This document shows positions 1 through 6,353 of a DNA stretch of 10,379 nucleotides, piece by piece. The notes below the pieces were generated by a model, which was given only the letters and a program-made list of their open reading frames with translations, had not been told where the DNA came from and did no database searches. The DNA comes from Candidatus Binatia bacterium (GTDB taxonomy: Bacteria > Desulfobacterota_B > Binatia > UBA9968 > JAJDTQ01). The position numbers were made by a program, and so were the translations under genes. Within the stretch, counting starts at the first letter, position 1; each line of letters starts with the position of its first letter. The DNA lies in contig JAJDTQ010000277.1 of assembly GCA_022827045.1 (NCBI GenBank), forward strand, positions 1 to 10,379, in the 5' to 3' direction.

Positions 1-836
1 ACCTCGTTGGTGCCGCCGGCCTTCACCACGAGCTGTGCCGCCACCTGCTCGTAGGTCTTGTGGTAGTAGGCCTCCAGGAACGCGCCGCCCTCCCGGCGCG
101 CCTTGTCCGCGTCCGGGTCCATGTGGATGGTGAGGTAGAGACAGCGGTGGATGTCGTCGGGGTTGCGTCCGGCGTCGCTGGCGTAGTCTTCCATCTTCTT
201 CCGCGACTCCTTGAAGACATCGAGCGACGGGATATTGGTGATCCAGGCGTCGCCGTAGAGGCCCACGCGCTTGAGCCCGCTGTCCACGTCATTGCTGGAC
301 ACCCACAGGGGAATGCCGGGGCGCTGCACCGGCTTGGGCAAGAGCGAGATGTTCTCGATGGTGTAGTACTTGTTCTCGTGGGTGACGTCGTCCCCCGCCC
401 ACAGGAGCTTCATGATCCTGAGCACCTGGCTCAGGCGTCCGGCCTTCTGGTTGAAGGGGACGCCGCAGGCCGTGTACTCCTCCTCGAACATCTTGTCGTT
501 GCGGGACACGCCGACGCCGCAGATCAGGCGCCCGCCGCACAGCACGTCGACGCTGGCCAGGGCCTGGGCCAGCACCACCGGGTTGCGCATGGCCGCCAGC
601 AGCACCGCGGTGCCGATCTTCACCCGCTCGGTCTTGACCGACAGCGCCCCCAGGGTGCTGATCACTTCCAGCCGCGATTTGGCGGTCACGCTGTCGCCGA
701 TCCAAACCGAGTCGTAGTCGGCCTTCTCCACCGCGTCGGCGAGGTTGAAGACCGGGCTCAGGTCCGGGACGGCGGTCTTGGCCAGGATCACTCCCCGGGT
801 GGGTAACAGGATGCCGAAGCTGAGCTTTTGGGTCAT
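1..836 (-). CDS. Luciferase-like (LLM class) flavin- or F420-dependent oxidoreductase, 3' end cut by window edge
   Basis: The gene starts at ATG 836-834 and stays open to the left edge, giving 278 residues of a family usually about 320-350 long, so the C-terminus lies outside. The start has a GGGAGAA ribosome site four bases upstream. The protein opens MTQKLSFGILLPTRG. It has the family's central motif, seen as ASVDVLCGGRLICGVGV, followed by a long helix region (GRLSQVLRIMKLLWAG) and the typical LLPKPVQRPGIPLWV strand. These mark a TIM-barrel luciferase-like monooxygenase, cytoplasmic, using reduced FMN or F420. The substrate cannot be told. It is the third gene of a minus-strand unit, 18 bp after the VWA gene stop, so it is probably co-transcribed with the ATPase-VWA pair. 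Family assignment is firm; cofactor choice is open. Confidence 0.93.
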   Translation of the reverse strand, partial: MTQKLSFGILLPTRGVILAKTAVPDLSPVFNLADAVEKADYDSVWIGDSVTAKSRLEVISTLGALSVKTERVKIGTAVLLAAMRNPVVLAQALASVDVLCGGRLICGVGVSRNDKMFEEEYTACGVPFNQKAGRLSQVLRIMKLLWAGDDVTHENKYYTIENISLLPKPVQRPGIPLWVSSNDVDSGLKRVGLYGDAWITNIPSLDVFKESRKKMEDYASDAGRNPDDIHRCLYLTIHMDPDADKARREGGAFLEAYYHKTYEQVAAQLVVKAGGTNE

Positions 837-854
837 GTGGTTCTCCCGATGATT

Positions 855-2423
855 CTAAAATCGAATGAAAAGGTCGCTGGTGCCTTCGCTGGTGAGCTGC
901 GTGATGGTGGTGATGCGGTCGCTGAACTCCTTCAGGGTCCCCAGGGAGCTGTGGCCCACGTCGATGAGGATGGAGAACAGCGAGAAGCTGAGCCGGTCCT
1001 TTTCCTTGAGGAACCGTTCCGACCACTCCGCCGACACCTGGCACTCGCCATCCGTGATGAAGACGATATCACCCTTCTTATATCGTGATTTCTTGAGGCA
1101 CTCCAGGGCCGCGTCCAGGGGCGTCTCGAAGTCCGTGCCGCCTCCCGGGAAGTGCTCCGCCAGGTCCATGAGCTTGTCCGGCTCGATGTCGGCGCCGTGC
1201 CGGGTGGTCATGTCGAGGACGTGCAGCGCGGTGTCCCTGGAGGAGAAGCAGATGGAGCGGAACGGTCGGCGTTGGCGCCGGGTCAGCTCCAGCAGGGTCA
1301 GGGTGACCGCCTTGGACCAGAGCTCCTTGTCACCCGACATGGAGGAGCTGCCGTCCAGGCACACCACGACCGGGCCCTTGCGTTTCTCCTCCATGCCCCG
1401 GAGCGAGTACTGCAGCAGTTCGTTCTCCAGCAGCCGGCGCTGAAAGTCCCGTCGCCGCAGCGGGTGGTGCAGCGTCACCAGCTCCTGCGGCAACAGGTGC
1501 TCCAGCGCGCCTCCCTGCTCCACCGCGTAGAGCTCCTCGTTGGCTCGCTCGAAGGTGCGCTTGCGCAGCGCCAGGGCGTGGGACTTCATCCTGCCCACCA
1601 TGCGGATGAGCTTCTTGAGCTTGTCGTTGCCGGCCAGGCGGCGGCCGAGCTCGAGCCTCCTGTCGGCCGGGAGGCGTCCGCCGGATCCGATCGCGGAACC
1701 CCATTGCTCCGCTTCCTCCATGGCTTCCTCGAGCTGCTGGGCGGCGCGGATGGCCGAGGCCTGGGCCCGCGCACGGGCCTCGGCCTCCACCCGGTCGAGG
1801 TCCTCGGTCAACTGGCGCTGTTTTTGCCGAATGGAGGCGGCCTCGCTACGGAGCTTGCTCTTGAGCCGTTCCTCGATCTTCGCGAGAGCCTCTTCCTTGT
1901 CCGCGGCGTTCTCGTCCTCCCCCAGCTCGCCGGCGTGCTCCAGCATCTCCTGCGTCTTCTGGAAATCCTCTTCCTGCTGCCGCAGTTTCCACGTGTCCAT
2001 CATGTCGTGGCGCGTCCACGGTTTCTCCGACTTGAGCATCGTCAGGAGCCCCTCGCCGACGAGTAGCGTGCACAGGCCGGCCTTGGCCTCGTCCAGCAGG
2101 GTCAGCTCCCGCAGGATGCGGCTCACCTCGCCGTCGTTGAGCGCGGTCAGGAGGGTCCGGTTGACGGACGCACTGGGGAGCACGTCCGACTCCTGGGCGA
2201 AGACGATGTTGTACTTGAACAGCAGGCAGAAGACGTCCTGCAGGAGCGAGGGGAAGTGGGGGATCAGCGCCTGGCCCGCGCGCTCCAGCTCCTGCAGGGA
2301 GGCGGCGTCCCGGCGAAGCTGGCCGTAGGCGTGGCGGTCGTAGCGGTCGCTCTCGATCCAGTTGGCGTTCTCGGGCAGGGCGGGCAGGGGAGAAGGCTTC
2401 TTCGGCGAGGTGCGGCGGGCCAC
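855..2423 (-). CDS. VWA-domain protein, ViaA-like partner of a MoxR/RavA ATPase
   Basis: This is a 522-residue protein starting at GTG 2423-2421. The start is supported by GGAGGG six bases upstream (2435-2430) and by the TAGTG overlap with the upstream ATPase stop. The reading frame stays open further upstream, but that stretch overlaps the ATPase gene. The N-terminal third is helical. Residues about 145-240 are rich in E, K, Q, R and A and look like a coiled coil. The C-terminal VWA domain (about 350-522) has a complete metal-ion-dependent adhesion site: DGSSS at 357-361, T430 in GGGTDF and D458 in FITDGE. A C-terminal VWA domain behind a helical region, translated with a MoxR-type ATPase, matches the layout of ViaA (483 aa in E. 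coli). Likely a cytoplasmic metal-binding adaptor of the ATPase; the client is unknown. Confidence 0.93.
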   Translation of the reverse strand: MARRTSPKKPSPLPALPENANWIESDRYDRHAYGQLRRDAASLQELERAGQALIPHFPSLLQDVFCLLFKYNIVFAQESDVLPSASVNRTLLTALNDGEVSRILRELTLLDEAKAGLCTLLVGEGLLTMLKSEKPWTRHDMMDTWKLRQQEEDFQKTQEMLEHAGELGEDENAADKEEALAKIEERLKSKLRSEAASIRQKQRQLTEDLDRVEAEARARAQASAIRAAQQLEEAMEEAEQWGSAIGSGGRLPADRRLELGRRLAGNDKLKKLIRMVGRMKSHALALRKRTFERANEELYAVEQGGALEHLLPQELVTLHHPLRRRDFQRRLLENELLQYSLRGMEEKRKGPVVVCLDGSSSMSGDKELWSKAVTLTLLELTRRQRRPFRSICFSSRDTALHVLDMTTRHGADIEPDKLMDLAEHFPGGGTDFETPLDAALECLKKSRYKKGDIVFITDGECQVSAEWSERFLKEKDRLSFSLFSILIDVGHSSLGTLKEFSDRITTITQLTSEGTSDLFIRF

Positions 2424-3541
2424 TACAAGCCCTCCAGCAGGCGCTTCTGAAGCGTCTGAATCTCGTCCAACACGCCTTCCACCCGGTCCAGCGGACGCTC
2501 CGAATCGGACGCCTTCTCGATGATCTGCTCGACCCGGCCGAGGATGTTGCGGAGCTTGGTGTGTCCCTCGATGAGGGCCTGGGAGCGCAACTCCTCGGTT
2601 TCCCACGTACGCCGCACGTACTCGTCGATCTCGCGGGCCTGGTACAGGAGCTCCTGCGCCTCCTTCTCGTAGCCGAGCACGATCTCGCGGATGGTGGCGC
2701 CGATATCGGTTCTCTCGGACGGCTCGCGCCACAGCACGTGCTCCAGGAACAGGAGGCTCTGGTCCGAGACCTGTGTGTCGCCGGCCAGGTAGGAATGCGC
2801 CTTCATGAGCGCCAGGGACTGGCGGTAGCGGCGGTCGGAGGCGACGATCTGCTTCTTTCCGAGCTGGCGGCGAATCTCGGCCACGGTCCGGTGAACGTGC
2901 CCGGGGACGGATTGCGTGGCGGCGTCCCGCTGCATCGTGCCCAGCTCGTCCAACGTAAGGCACACCTGCGCCGCGGGCGGCGGCGCCTCCAGCATGCGCA
3001 GGAAGCGGTAGTCCTCCTGGATGTAGTCCACCACGAAACGGAGCAGGAAGCGGTCGTACAACGCGGTGAGCTCGTCGTCCTCGGGAAGCTCGTTGCTGGC
3101 GCCGAACAGGGTGATGAGCGGCACGTCGTGGACCTTCTGACCGTTGTGGAAGCGCCGTTCGTTGATGATGGTCAGGATCGAGTTCAGGATCGAGGAGTTG
3201 GCCTTGAAGACCTCGTCCAGAAAGGCGATGTGGGCTTCGGGGAGCTTGCGGGTGGTGACCCGCCGGTAGTCGTCCTGTTCCAGACCCTTGAGGCTCACCG
3301 CTCCGAACAGCTCTTCGGGAGCGGTGAAGCGGGTCAGCAGCCACTGGAAGTAGTCGGCGCCCTCGATGCGGCGGCACAGCTCGTCGGCCAGCATGGACTT
3401 GGCCGTGCCCGGGGGGCCGATGATCAGCAGGTTCTGGGCCGACAGCAGCGCCGCGAGGGCGCCGTCAATGAGCTCGCCGCGTTCCAGGAAGGTCTGTCGC
3501 AACTCGTCCCGAAGCGCCAGCAGTTTTTCCTTGGGAGTCAT
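2423..3541 (-). CDS. MoxR-family AAA+ ATPase, RavA-like
   Basis: A 372-residue AAA+ protein. Walker A is GPPGTAKS (42-49), Walker B is IAFLDE (105-110), sensor 1 is ASN (148-150), an arginine-finger region is LYDRF (161-165) and a sensor-2-like SDRRYRQS lies at about 235-242. The text from LTRFTAPEELFG to GASNELPEDDELTALYDRF closely follows RavA. The E. coli protein is about 498 residues with a LARA beta-barrel. Here the region after the AAA+ lid (about 275-372) looks wholly helical, so the LARA domain seems absent. The family hydrolyses ATP to remodel or activate protein complexes, often with a VWA partner, which here follows with a one-base overlap. Start ATG 3541-3539 lacks a strong ribosome site, but no better start lies upstream in frame. 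The frame is open far upstream on the antisense of other genes, which is not credible coding. Confidence 0.94.
   Translation of the reverse strand: MTPKEKLLALRDELRQTFLERGELIDGALAALLSAQNLLIIGPPGTAKSMLADELCRRIEGADYFQWLLTRFTAPEELFGAVSLKGLEQDDYRRVTTRKLPEAHIAFLDEVFKANSSILNSILTIINERRFHNGQKVHDVPLITLFGASNELPEDDELTALYDRFLLRFVVDYIQEDYRFLRMLEAPPPAAQVCLTLDELGTMQRDAATQSVPGHVHRTVAEIRRQLGKKQIVASDRRYRQSLALMKAHSYLAGDTQVSDQSLLFLEHVLWREPSERTDIGATIREIVLGYEKEAQELLYQAREIDEYVRRTWETEELRSQALIEGHTKLRNILGRVEQIIEKASDSERPLDRVEGVLDEIQTLQKRLLEGL
2430..2435 (-). promoter_or_regulatory. Ribosome binding site fixing the GTG start of the VWA gene
   Basis: GGAGGG lies inside the last codons of the ATPase gene, six bases before GTG 2423-2421. 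The ATPase stop TAG shares its G with this GTG (TAGTG). The arrangement points to stop-restart translational coupling, giving linked amounts of the two partners. Confidence 0.75.
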
Positions 3542-3653
3542 GCGGGAAGCCTGTGGGGTGCATGATGGTGTAGCAAATGCGCATGGACGGCACAAACATG
3601 GTGTGCTTCCGCGGCCCGTGTACGTTCGGCCTGTCCAAACCGGCCAATTTATC

Positions 3654-3682
3654 TTGCAACCGCGCAAGAGACGGTTTACTCT
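3654..3682 (+). promoter_or_regulatory. Weak sigma70-like promoter candidate before the kinase-BON gene
   Basis: TTGCAA (3654-3659) is followed after 17 bases by TACTCT (3677-3682). An overlapping TTTACT (3675-3680) is an alternative -10 with a 15-base spacer. Both are poor matches. The site lies in the 198-bp divergent spacer that must hold promoters for both directions. I could not find a convincing promoter for the minus-strand ATPase. Confidence 0.25.
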
Positions 3683-3724
3683 GAAAACGAGACACGCCGG
3701 GGAGTTGGCCGGGGTCATTTGCGG

Positions 3725-3733
3725 AAAGGAGGG
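3725..3733 (+). promoter_or_regulatory. Strong ribosome binding site deciding the start of the kinase-BON gene
   Basis: AAAGGAGGG ends six bases before ATG 3740. It selects this ATG over an in-frame TTG at 3719, which would place the ribosome site inside the coding region. Confidence 0.8.
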
Positions 3734-3739
3734 AAGCCC

Positions 3740-4558
3740 ATGCCGATTATCACCATTATTCGTGGCGCGTTTGGCGCGGGTCCGGAGGTTGCCGAGCGGG
3801 TTGCCGAAGATCTGGGCTGCCCGTGTGTGGACCGCGAGGTGCTGATGGAGGCGAGCAACCGCTACGGCATTCCCGAGGCCAAGTACGAGGAAGTGCTGGA
3901 GTCGGGCCCGCACTGGTGGGAGCGCTGGCGCGAGAGTCTCCGCCTGTATCGCATCACGTTGCAGGCCGCCATGTGCGAGATGGCGCGCGACGGGGAGCTC
4001 GTTTATCACGGCCACATGGGCCAGGAGCTCCTGCCGGGGGTGGGCCACGTGGTCAAGGTGCTGTTGACGGCGCCGCTGGAATACCAAGTCGAAAAGGTGC
4101 GCGAGCGGGAAGGGCTCGACGAGGCTGGCGGCCGCCGCTACGTGGAAAGCGTCAACAAGGCGCGCTCCCGGCGCATGGAGGCCATCTTCGGTGCGGACTG
4201 GCGCGACGCGTCGCGCTACGACCTCGTGCTGAACGCCGGACAGATGACCATCGACACCCTGGCGCGGTTGATCGAGGACGCGGCCGGGAGGCCCGAGTAC
4301 CAGAAGACCGCGGAATCCGAGCGGGCCTTCGCCGACCTGTCGTTGACGTCGCGGGTCCAGGCGGCGCTGATCGTGTCGCCCAAGACGCGGAACCTGAACG
4401 TGCGGGTCCGGGCGGCGGACGGAGTGGTCCACGTTTCCGGGATCCTGACACAGCCCGCGCTGCAGGAGGAGATCGTAGGGGTGGCCAGGGAGGTGCCCGG
4501 AACCACTGACGTGGAGACGGACTTCGAGTCGCCGCCGGTGGAGTACATGTTTCCGTAG
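3740..4558 (+). CDS. Cytidylate-kinase-like protein fused to a C-terminal BON domain
   Basis: A 272-residue protein. The first ~190 residues match the cytidylate-kinase-like family (Pfam Cytidylate_kin2): an ITIIRGAFGAGPEVAERVAE nucleotide-loop region at 4-23, a VDREVLMEA segment at 30-38, then KVLLTAPLEYQVEKVREREG (106-125) and FGADWRDASRYDLVLN (150-165). The loop lacks the Lys-Ser/Thr of a standard P-loop. As I recall, many members of this family also lack it, so catalysis is possible but unproven. Residues ~199-262 form a BON domain, with LNVRVRAADGVVHVSG followed by an alternating helix and strand. BON domains are best known in exported, membrane-associated proteins, yet there is no signal peptide or membrane segment here, so a cytoplasmic role is likely. 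It is first in its strand run; a large palindrome follows. The substrate is unknown. Confidence 0.88.
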   Translation: MPIITIIRGAFGAGPEVAERVAEDLGCPCVDREVLMEASNRYGIPEAKYEEVLESGPHWWERWRESLRLYRITLQAAMCEMARDGELVYHGHMGQELLPGVGHVVKVLLTAPLEYQVEKVREREGLDEAGGRRYVESVNKARSRRMEAIFGADWRDASRYDLVLNAGQMTIDTLARLIEDAAGRPEYQKTAESERAFADLSLTSRVQAALIVSPKTRNLNVRVRAADGVVHVSGILTQPALQEEIVGVAREVPGTTDVETDFESPPVEYMFP

Positions 4559-4559
4559 G

Positions 4560-4650
4560 CCCTCACCCGGCCTTCGGCCACCCTCTCCCAGAGGGAGAGG
4601 GGAAGATGGCTCTGTCCCCCTCTCCCTCTGGGAGAGGGTTGGGGTGAGGG
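4560..4650. repeat. 91-bp compound inverted repeat, probably a dispersed intergenic repeat and possible terminator
   Basis: A perfect 23-bp inverted pair (4580-4602 with 4617-4639) encloses a 14-base loop. An outer 9-bp pair, CCCTCACCC (4560-4568) with GGGTGAGGG (4642-4650), extends it. The left side also has a small GGCC-TTC-GGCC hairpin (4569-4579). Each inner arm is itself self-complementary: CCCTCTCCC, three bases, GGGAGAGGG. The wording (CCCTCACCC, CCCTCTCCCAGAGGGAGAGG) resembles short palindromic repeats found between genes in many bacterial genomes. It begins two bases after the kinase-BON stop and could end its transcript, though no T run follows. Confidence 0.9.
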
Positions 4651-4678
4651 TCTGGACACGGTTGTCGGGAGGAACTGA

Positions 4679-5650
4679 ATGGCACAGAAGAGCATTTTGG
4701 TGACCGGAGGTACCGGTCTCGTGGGCGCCTATGTGGTCGGGATGCTGCAGGAGCGCGGCGAGCGGCCGGTGATCTTTGACGTGGCGGTGAACGAGCGGCT
4801 GCTCAGGGCGGTGGGGGTCGATCCCGCGTCGGTGGAGACCGTGCGCGGCGATATCCTGGACCTGCCGCAGCTCGTGAGCGCGATCCGTGACCACGACGTG
4901 GGCCAGGTCATCCACCTGGCCGCGTTTCTCGGCGAGGAGGTGCAGCGGCGCCCTTACACCGGCGTGCGCCTGAACCTTATGGGCACCGTCAACGTGCTCG
5001 AGGCCGTGCGCCTCGAAAACGTGCCGCGGCTCACCTTCCCCAGCTCCGGCACCGTCTACCTGGGCTCGTTCGGGGAGGGGTTGCAGTCCATCGACGAGAC
5101 CATCCCGATCAACCCGCCGTCGGTCTATGCCGCCACCAAGGGCGGTTGCGAGTTCCTGGGCAACGCCTACGCCAAGATGTACGGCTTCGAGTTCGTGTGC
5201 ATCCGCTACGTGGGAGGGCTTTACGGACCGTCGCCCACCACCATGAAGGCGACGCGCGAGCAGGCGATCCAGGACATGATCCGCGCCGCCCTGAAGCGCG
5301 AGGACGCCACCGTGAACTGGCCCTACGGACCCACCGAGATCCTCTACGGCAAGGACGCGGCCACGGCCACCGTTCTGGCCGCGCTGAAGCCCGAGCACAA
5401 GGACCGGCTCTTTCACATCGGCTGCGCCGGCATGGTCACCGGCGACGACATCCTCGCCGAGTTGAAGAAACAGTTTCCCGAGTCCCGTGTCGCGCTGAGG
5501 AAGGAAGGCGATCCCATGGGCTATCCGACGAACCGGCCTCTGACCGACCTGTCGCGCGCGGAGGAGCAACTGGGTTTCGTCGCCGAGTACACGCTCGACA
5601 AGTCCTTGACGGACTACGCCGAGACCATGAAGAAGCTCGAGGGGCTGTAG
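4679..5650 (+). CDS. NAD-dependent epimerase/dehydratase (extended SDR family)
   Basis: A 323-residue protein starting at ATG 4679, with GGGAGGA five bases upstream. It has the Rossmann dinucleotide motif TGGTGLVG (9-16), an acidic residue after strand 2 (D34) and the VIHLAAFLGE segment (77-86) of extended SDRs. The active-site elements are the PSSGTVY region (121-127) and YAATK at 150-154 (Tyr-x-x-x-Lys). A C-terminal substrate-binding part runs from about 180. Length fits the family (300-350). Members oxidise, epimerise or dehydrate nucleotide sugars and related alcohols in the cytoplasm. No glycosyltransferase or sugar-nucleotide gene is next door, so the substrate is open. A long palindrome separates it from the upstream gene and a 115-bp spacer from the next, so it may be transcribed alone. 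Confidence 0.92.
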   Translation: MAQKSILVTGGTGLVGAYVVGMLQERGERPVIFDVAVNERLLRAVGVDPASVETVRGDILDLPQLVSAIRDHDVGQVIHLAAFLGEEVQRRPYTGVRLNLMGTVNVLEAVRLENVPRLTFPSSGTVYLGSFGEGLQSIDETIPINPPSVYAATKGGCEFLGNAYAKMYGFEFVCIRYVGGLYGPSPTTMKATREQAIQDMIRAALKREDATVNWPYGPTEILYGKDAATATVLAALKPEHKDRLFHIGCAGMVTGDDILAELKKQFPESRVALRKEGDPMGYPTNRPLTDLSRAEEQLGFVAEYTLDKSLTDYAETMKKLEGL

Positions 5651-5705
5651 CGGTCCGCGGTTCGCATACCAGGGAACTTATGATCCAACGGCGTCGCGCG
5701 GGCGC

Positions 5706-5726
5706 GGGCGGGTTTGAAACCCGCCC
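5706..5726. repeat. 21-bp near-perfect palindrome in the epimerase-nucleotidyltransferase spacer
   Basis: GGGCGGGTTT (5706-5715) and AAACCCGCCC (5717-5726) are perfect complements around one central base. The GC-rich outer part and TTTGAAA centre make it a candidate hairpin in RNA. It resembles short dispersed palindromes of high-GC environmental genomes, but only one copy is present here. It ends about 40 bases before the nucleotidyltransferase ATG. Confidence 0.8.
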
Positions 5727-5765
5727 CTACACGTTCCTGTGCGGGCTGCCGGTCCATCCCCAATC

Positions 5766-6353
5766 ATGATCGTCGCCGTTGTCCTGGCAGCGGGTGCCTC
5801 CACCCGCATGGGAAGCCCCAAGGCGCTCTTGCCGCTTGACGGCGTCCCGTTCATCGAACGCATCGTCACGGCGCTGGAGCACACCGACGTGGACAGGACC
5901 CTGGTGGTGCTGGGCTTCAACGCGGACGCCATGCGCGAAGCCATCTCCTACCTCGGCGTCGATACCGCGGTGAACCCGGACTACGCCAGGGGCCAGCTCT
6001 CCTCGCTGCAGACCGCCATCCGGGCGCTTGAAGGCGAGCCGGTGGAGGCGATCCTGGTGCACCTGGTGGACCACCCCTTCATCGAGAGCAGTCTAGTCGA
6101 CCGGATGATCGAGCGGTTCCGAGTCGAGGGGAAGCTCATCGTCGTGCCGCGTTTCGGCGGCCGGCGCGGCCACCCGGTGCTGTTCTCCAGCAAGCTCTTC
6201 CCCGAGTTCATGGCGGCGTCCCTGGAGACCGGCGCCAAGCCGGTGGTGCGGGGCCACCCCGAGGAGACCCTTGAGCTGGAGACCGACGAAGAAGGGGTCC
6301 TCATCGACATCGACACGCCCGAGGAGTACCGAAAACACGTGAGGAGCGAATAG
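5766..6353 (+). CDS. MobA/MocA-like nucleotidyltransferase
   Basis: A 195-residue protein with the N-terminal nucleotide-binding signature LAAGASTRMGSPK (7-19), the GQLSSLQTAI segment (77-86), an acidic metal site DHP (102-104) and RRGHPVLF (133-140), all typical of MobA/MocA-type transferases. The C-terminal IDIDTPEEY (180-188) is also shared by the family. Relatives attach CMP or GMP to molybdopterin, or make other NDP-linked compounds, in the cytoplasm. No molybdoenzyme gene is in the window, so molybdenum cofactor is only one possible target. The start is uncertain: ATG 5766 begins the conserved domain, but GTG 5739 is in frame and would add nine residues; neither has a clear ribosome site. 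The stop shares a base with the GTG of the next gene, so the two are probably translated together. Confidence 0.88.
   Translation: MIVAVVLAAGASTRMGSPKALLPLDGVPFIERIVTALEHTDVDRTLVVLGFNADAMREAISYLGVDTAVNPDYARGQLSSLQTAIRALEGEPVEAILVHLVDHPFIESSLVDRMIERFRVEGKLIVVPRFGGRRGHPVLFSSKLFPEFMAASLETGAKPVVRGHPEETLELETDEEGVLIDIDTPEEYRKHVRSE
6341..6346 (+). promoter_or_regulatory. Ribosome binding site at the second TAGTG junction
   Basis: GAGGAG lies in the last codons of the nucleotidyltransferase gene, six bases before GTG 6353. This GTG uses the G of the upstream TAG. It supports GTG 6353 as the start and coupled translation, with the same geometry as the ATPase-VWA junction. Confidence 0.7.

Noticed and set aside
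60..806. Plus-strand 248-residue open frame at the left edge
   Set aside because: It is antisense to the luciferase-like oxidoreductase, whose motifs are clear on the minus strand.
2424..3377. Upstream extension of the VWA reading frame
   Set aside because: It overlaps the ATPase gene in another frame and shows low-complexity Arg/Pro/Gly text. The GTG at 2423 has a ribosome site and overlaps the ATPase stop.
4560..4650. CRISPR repeat or transposon terminal repeat
   Set aside because: There is a single compound palindrome, no spaced repeat series, no transposase and no visible target duplication.
2423..5569. Very long minus-strand open frame (over 1000 residues) running through the ATPase and onward
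   Set aside because: Only the part from 3541 down has family motifs. The rest is antisense to the kinase-BON and epimerase genes and crosses the palindrome; its composition is that of a high-GC shadow frame.
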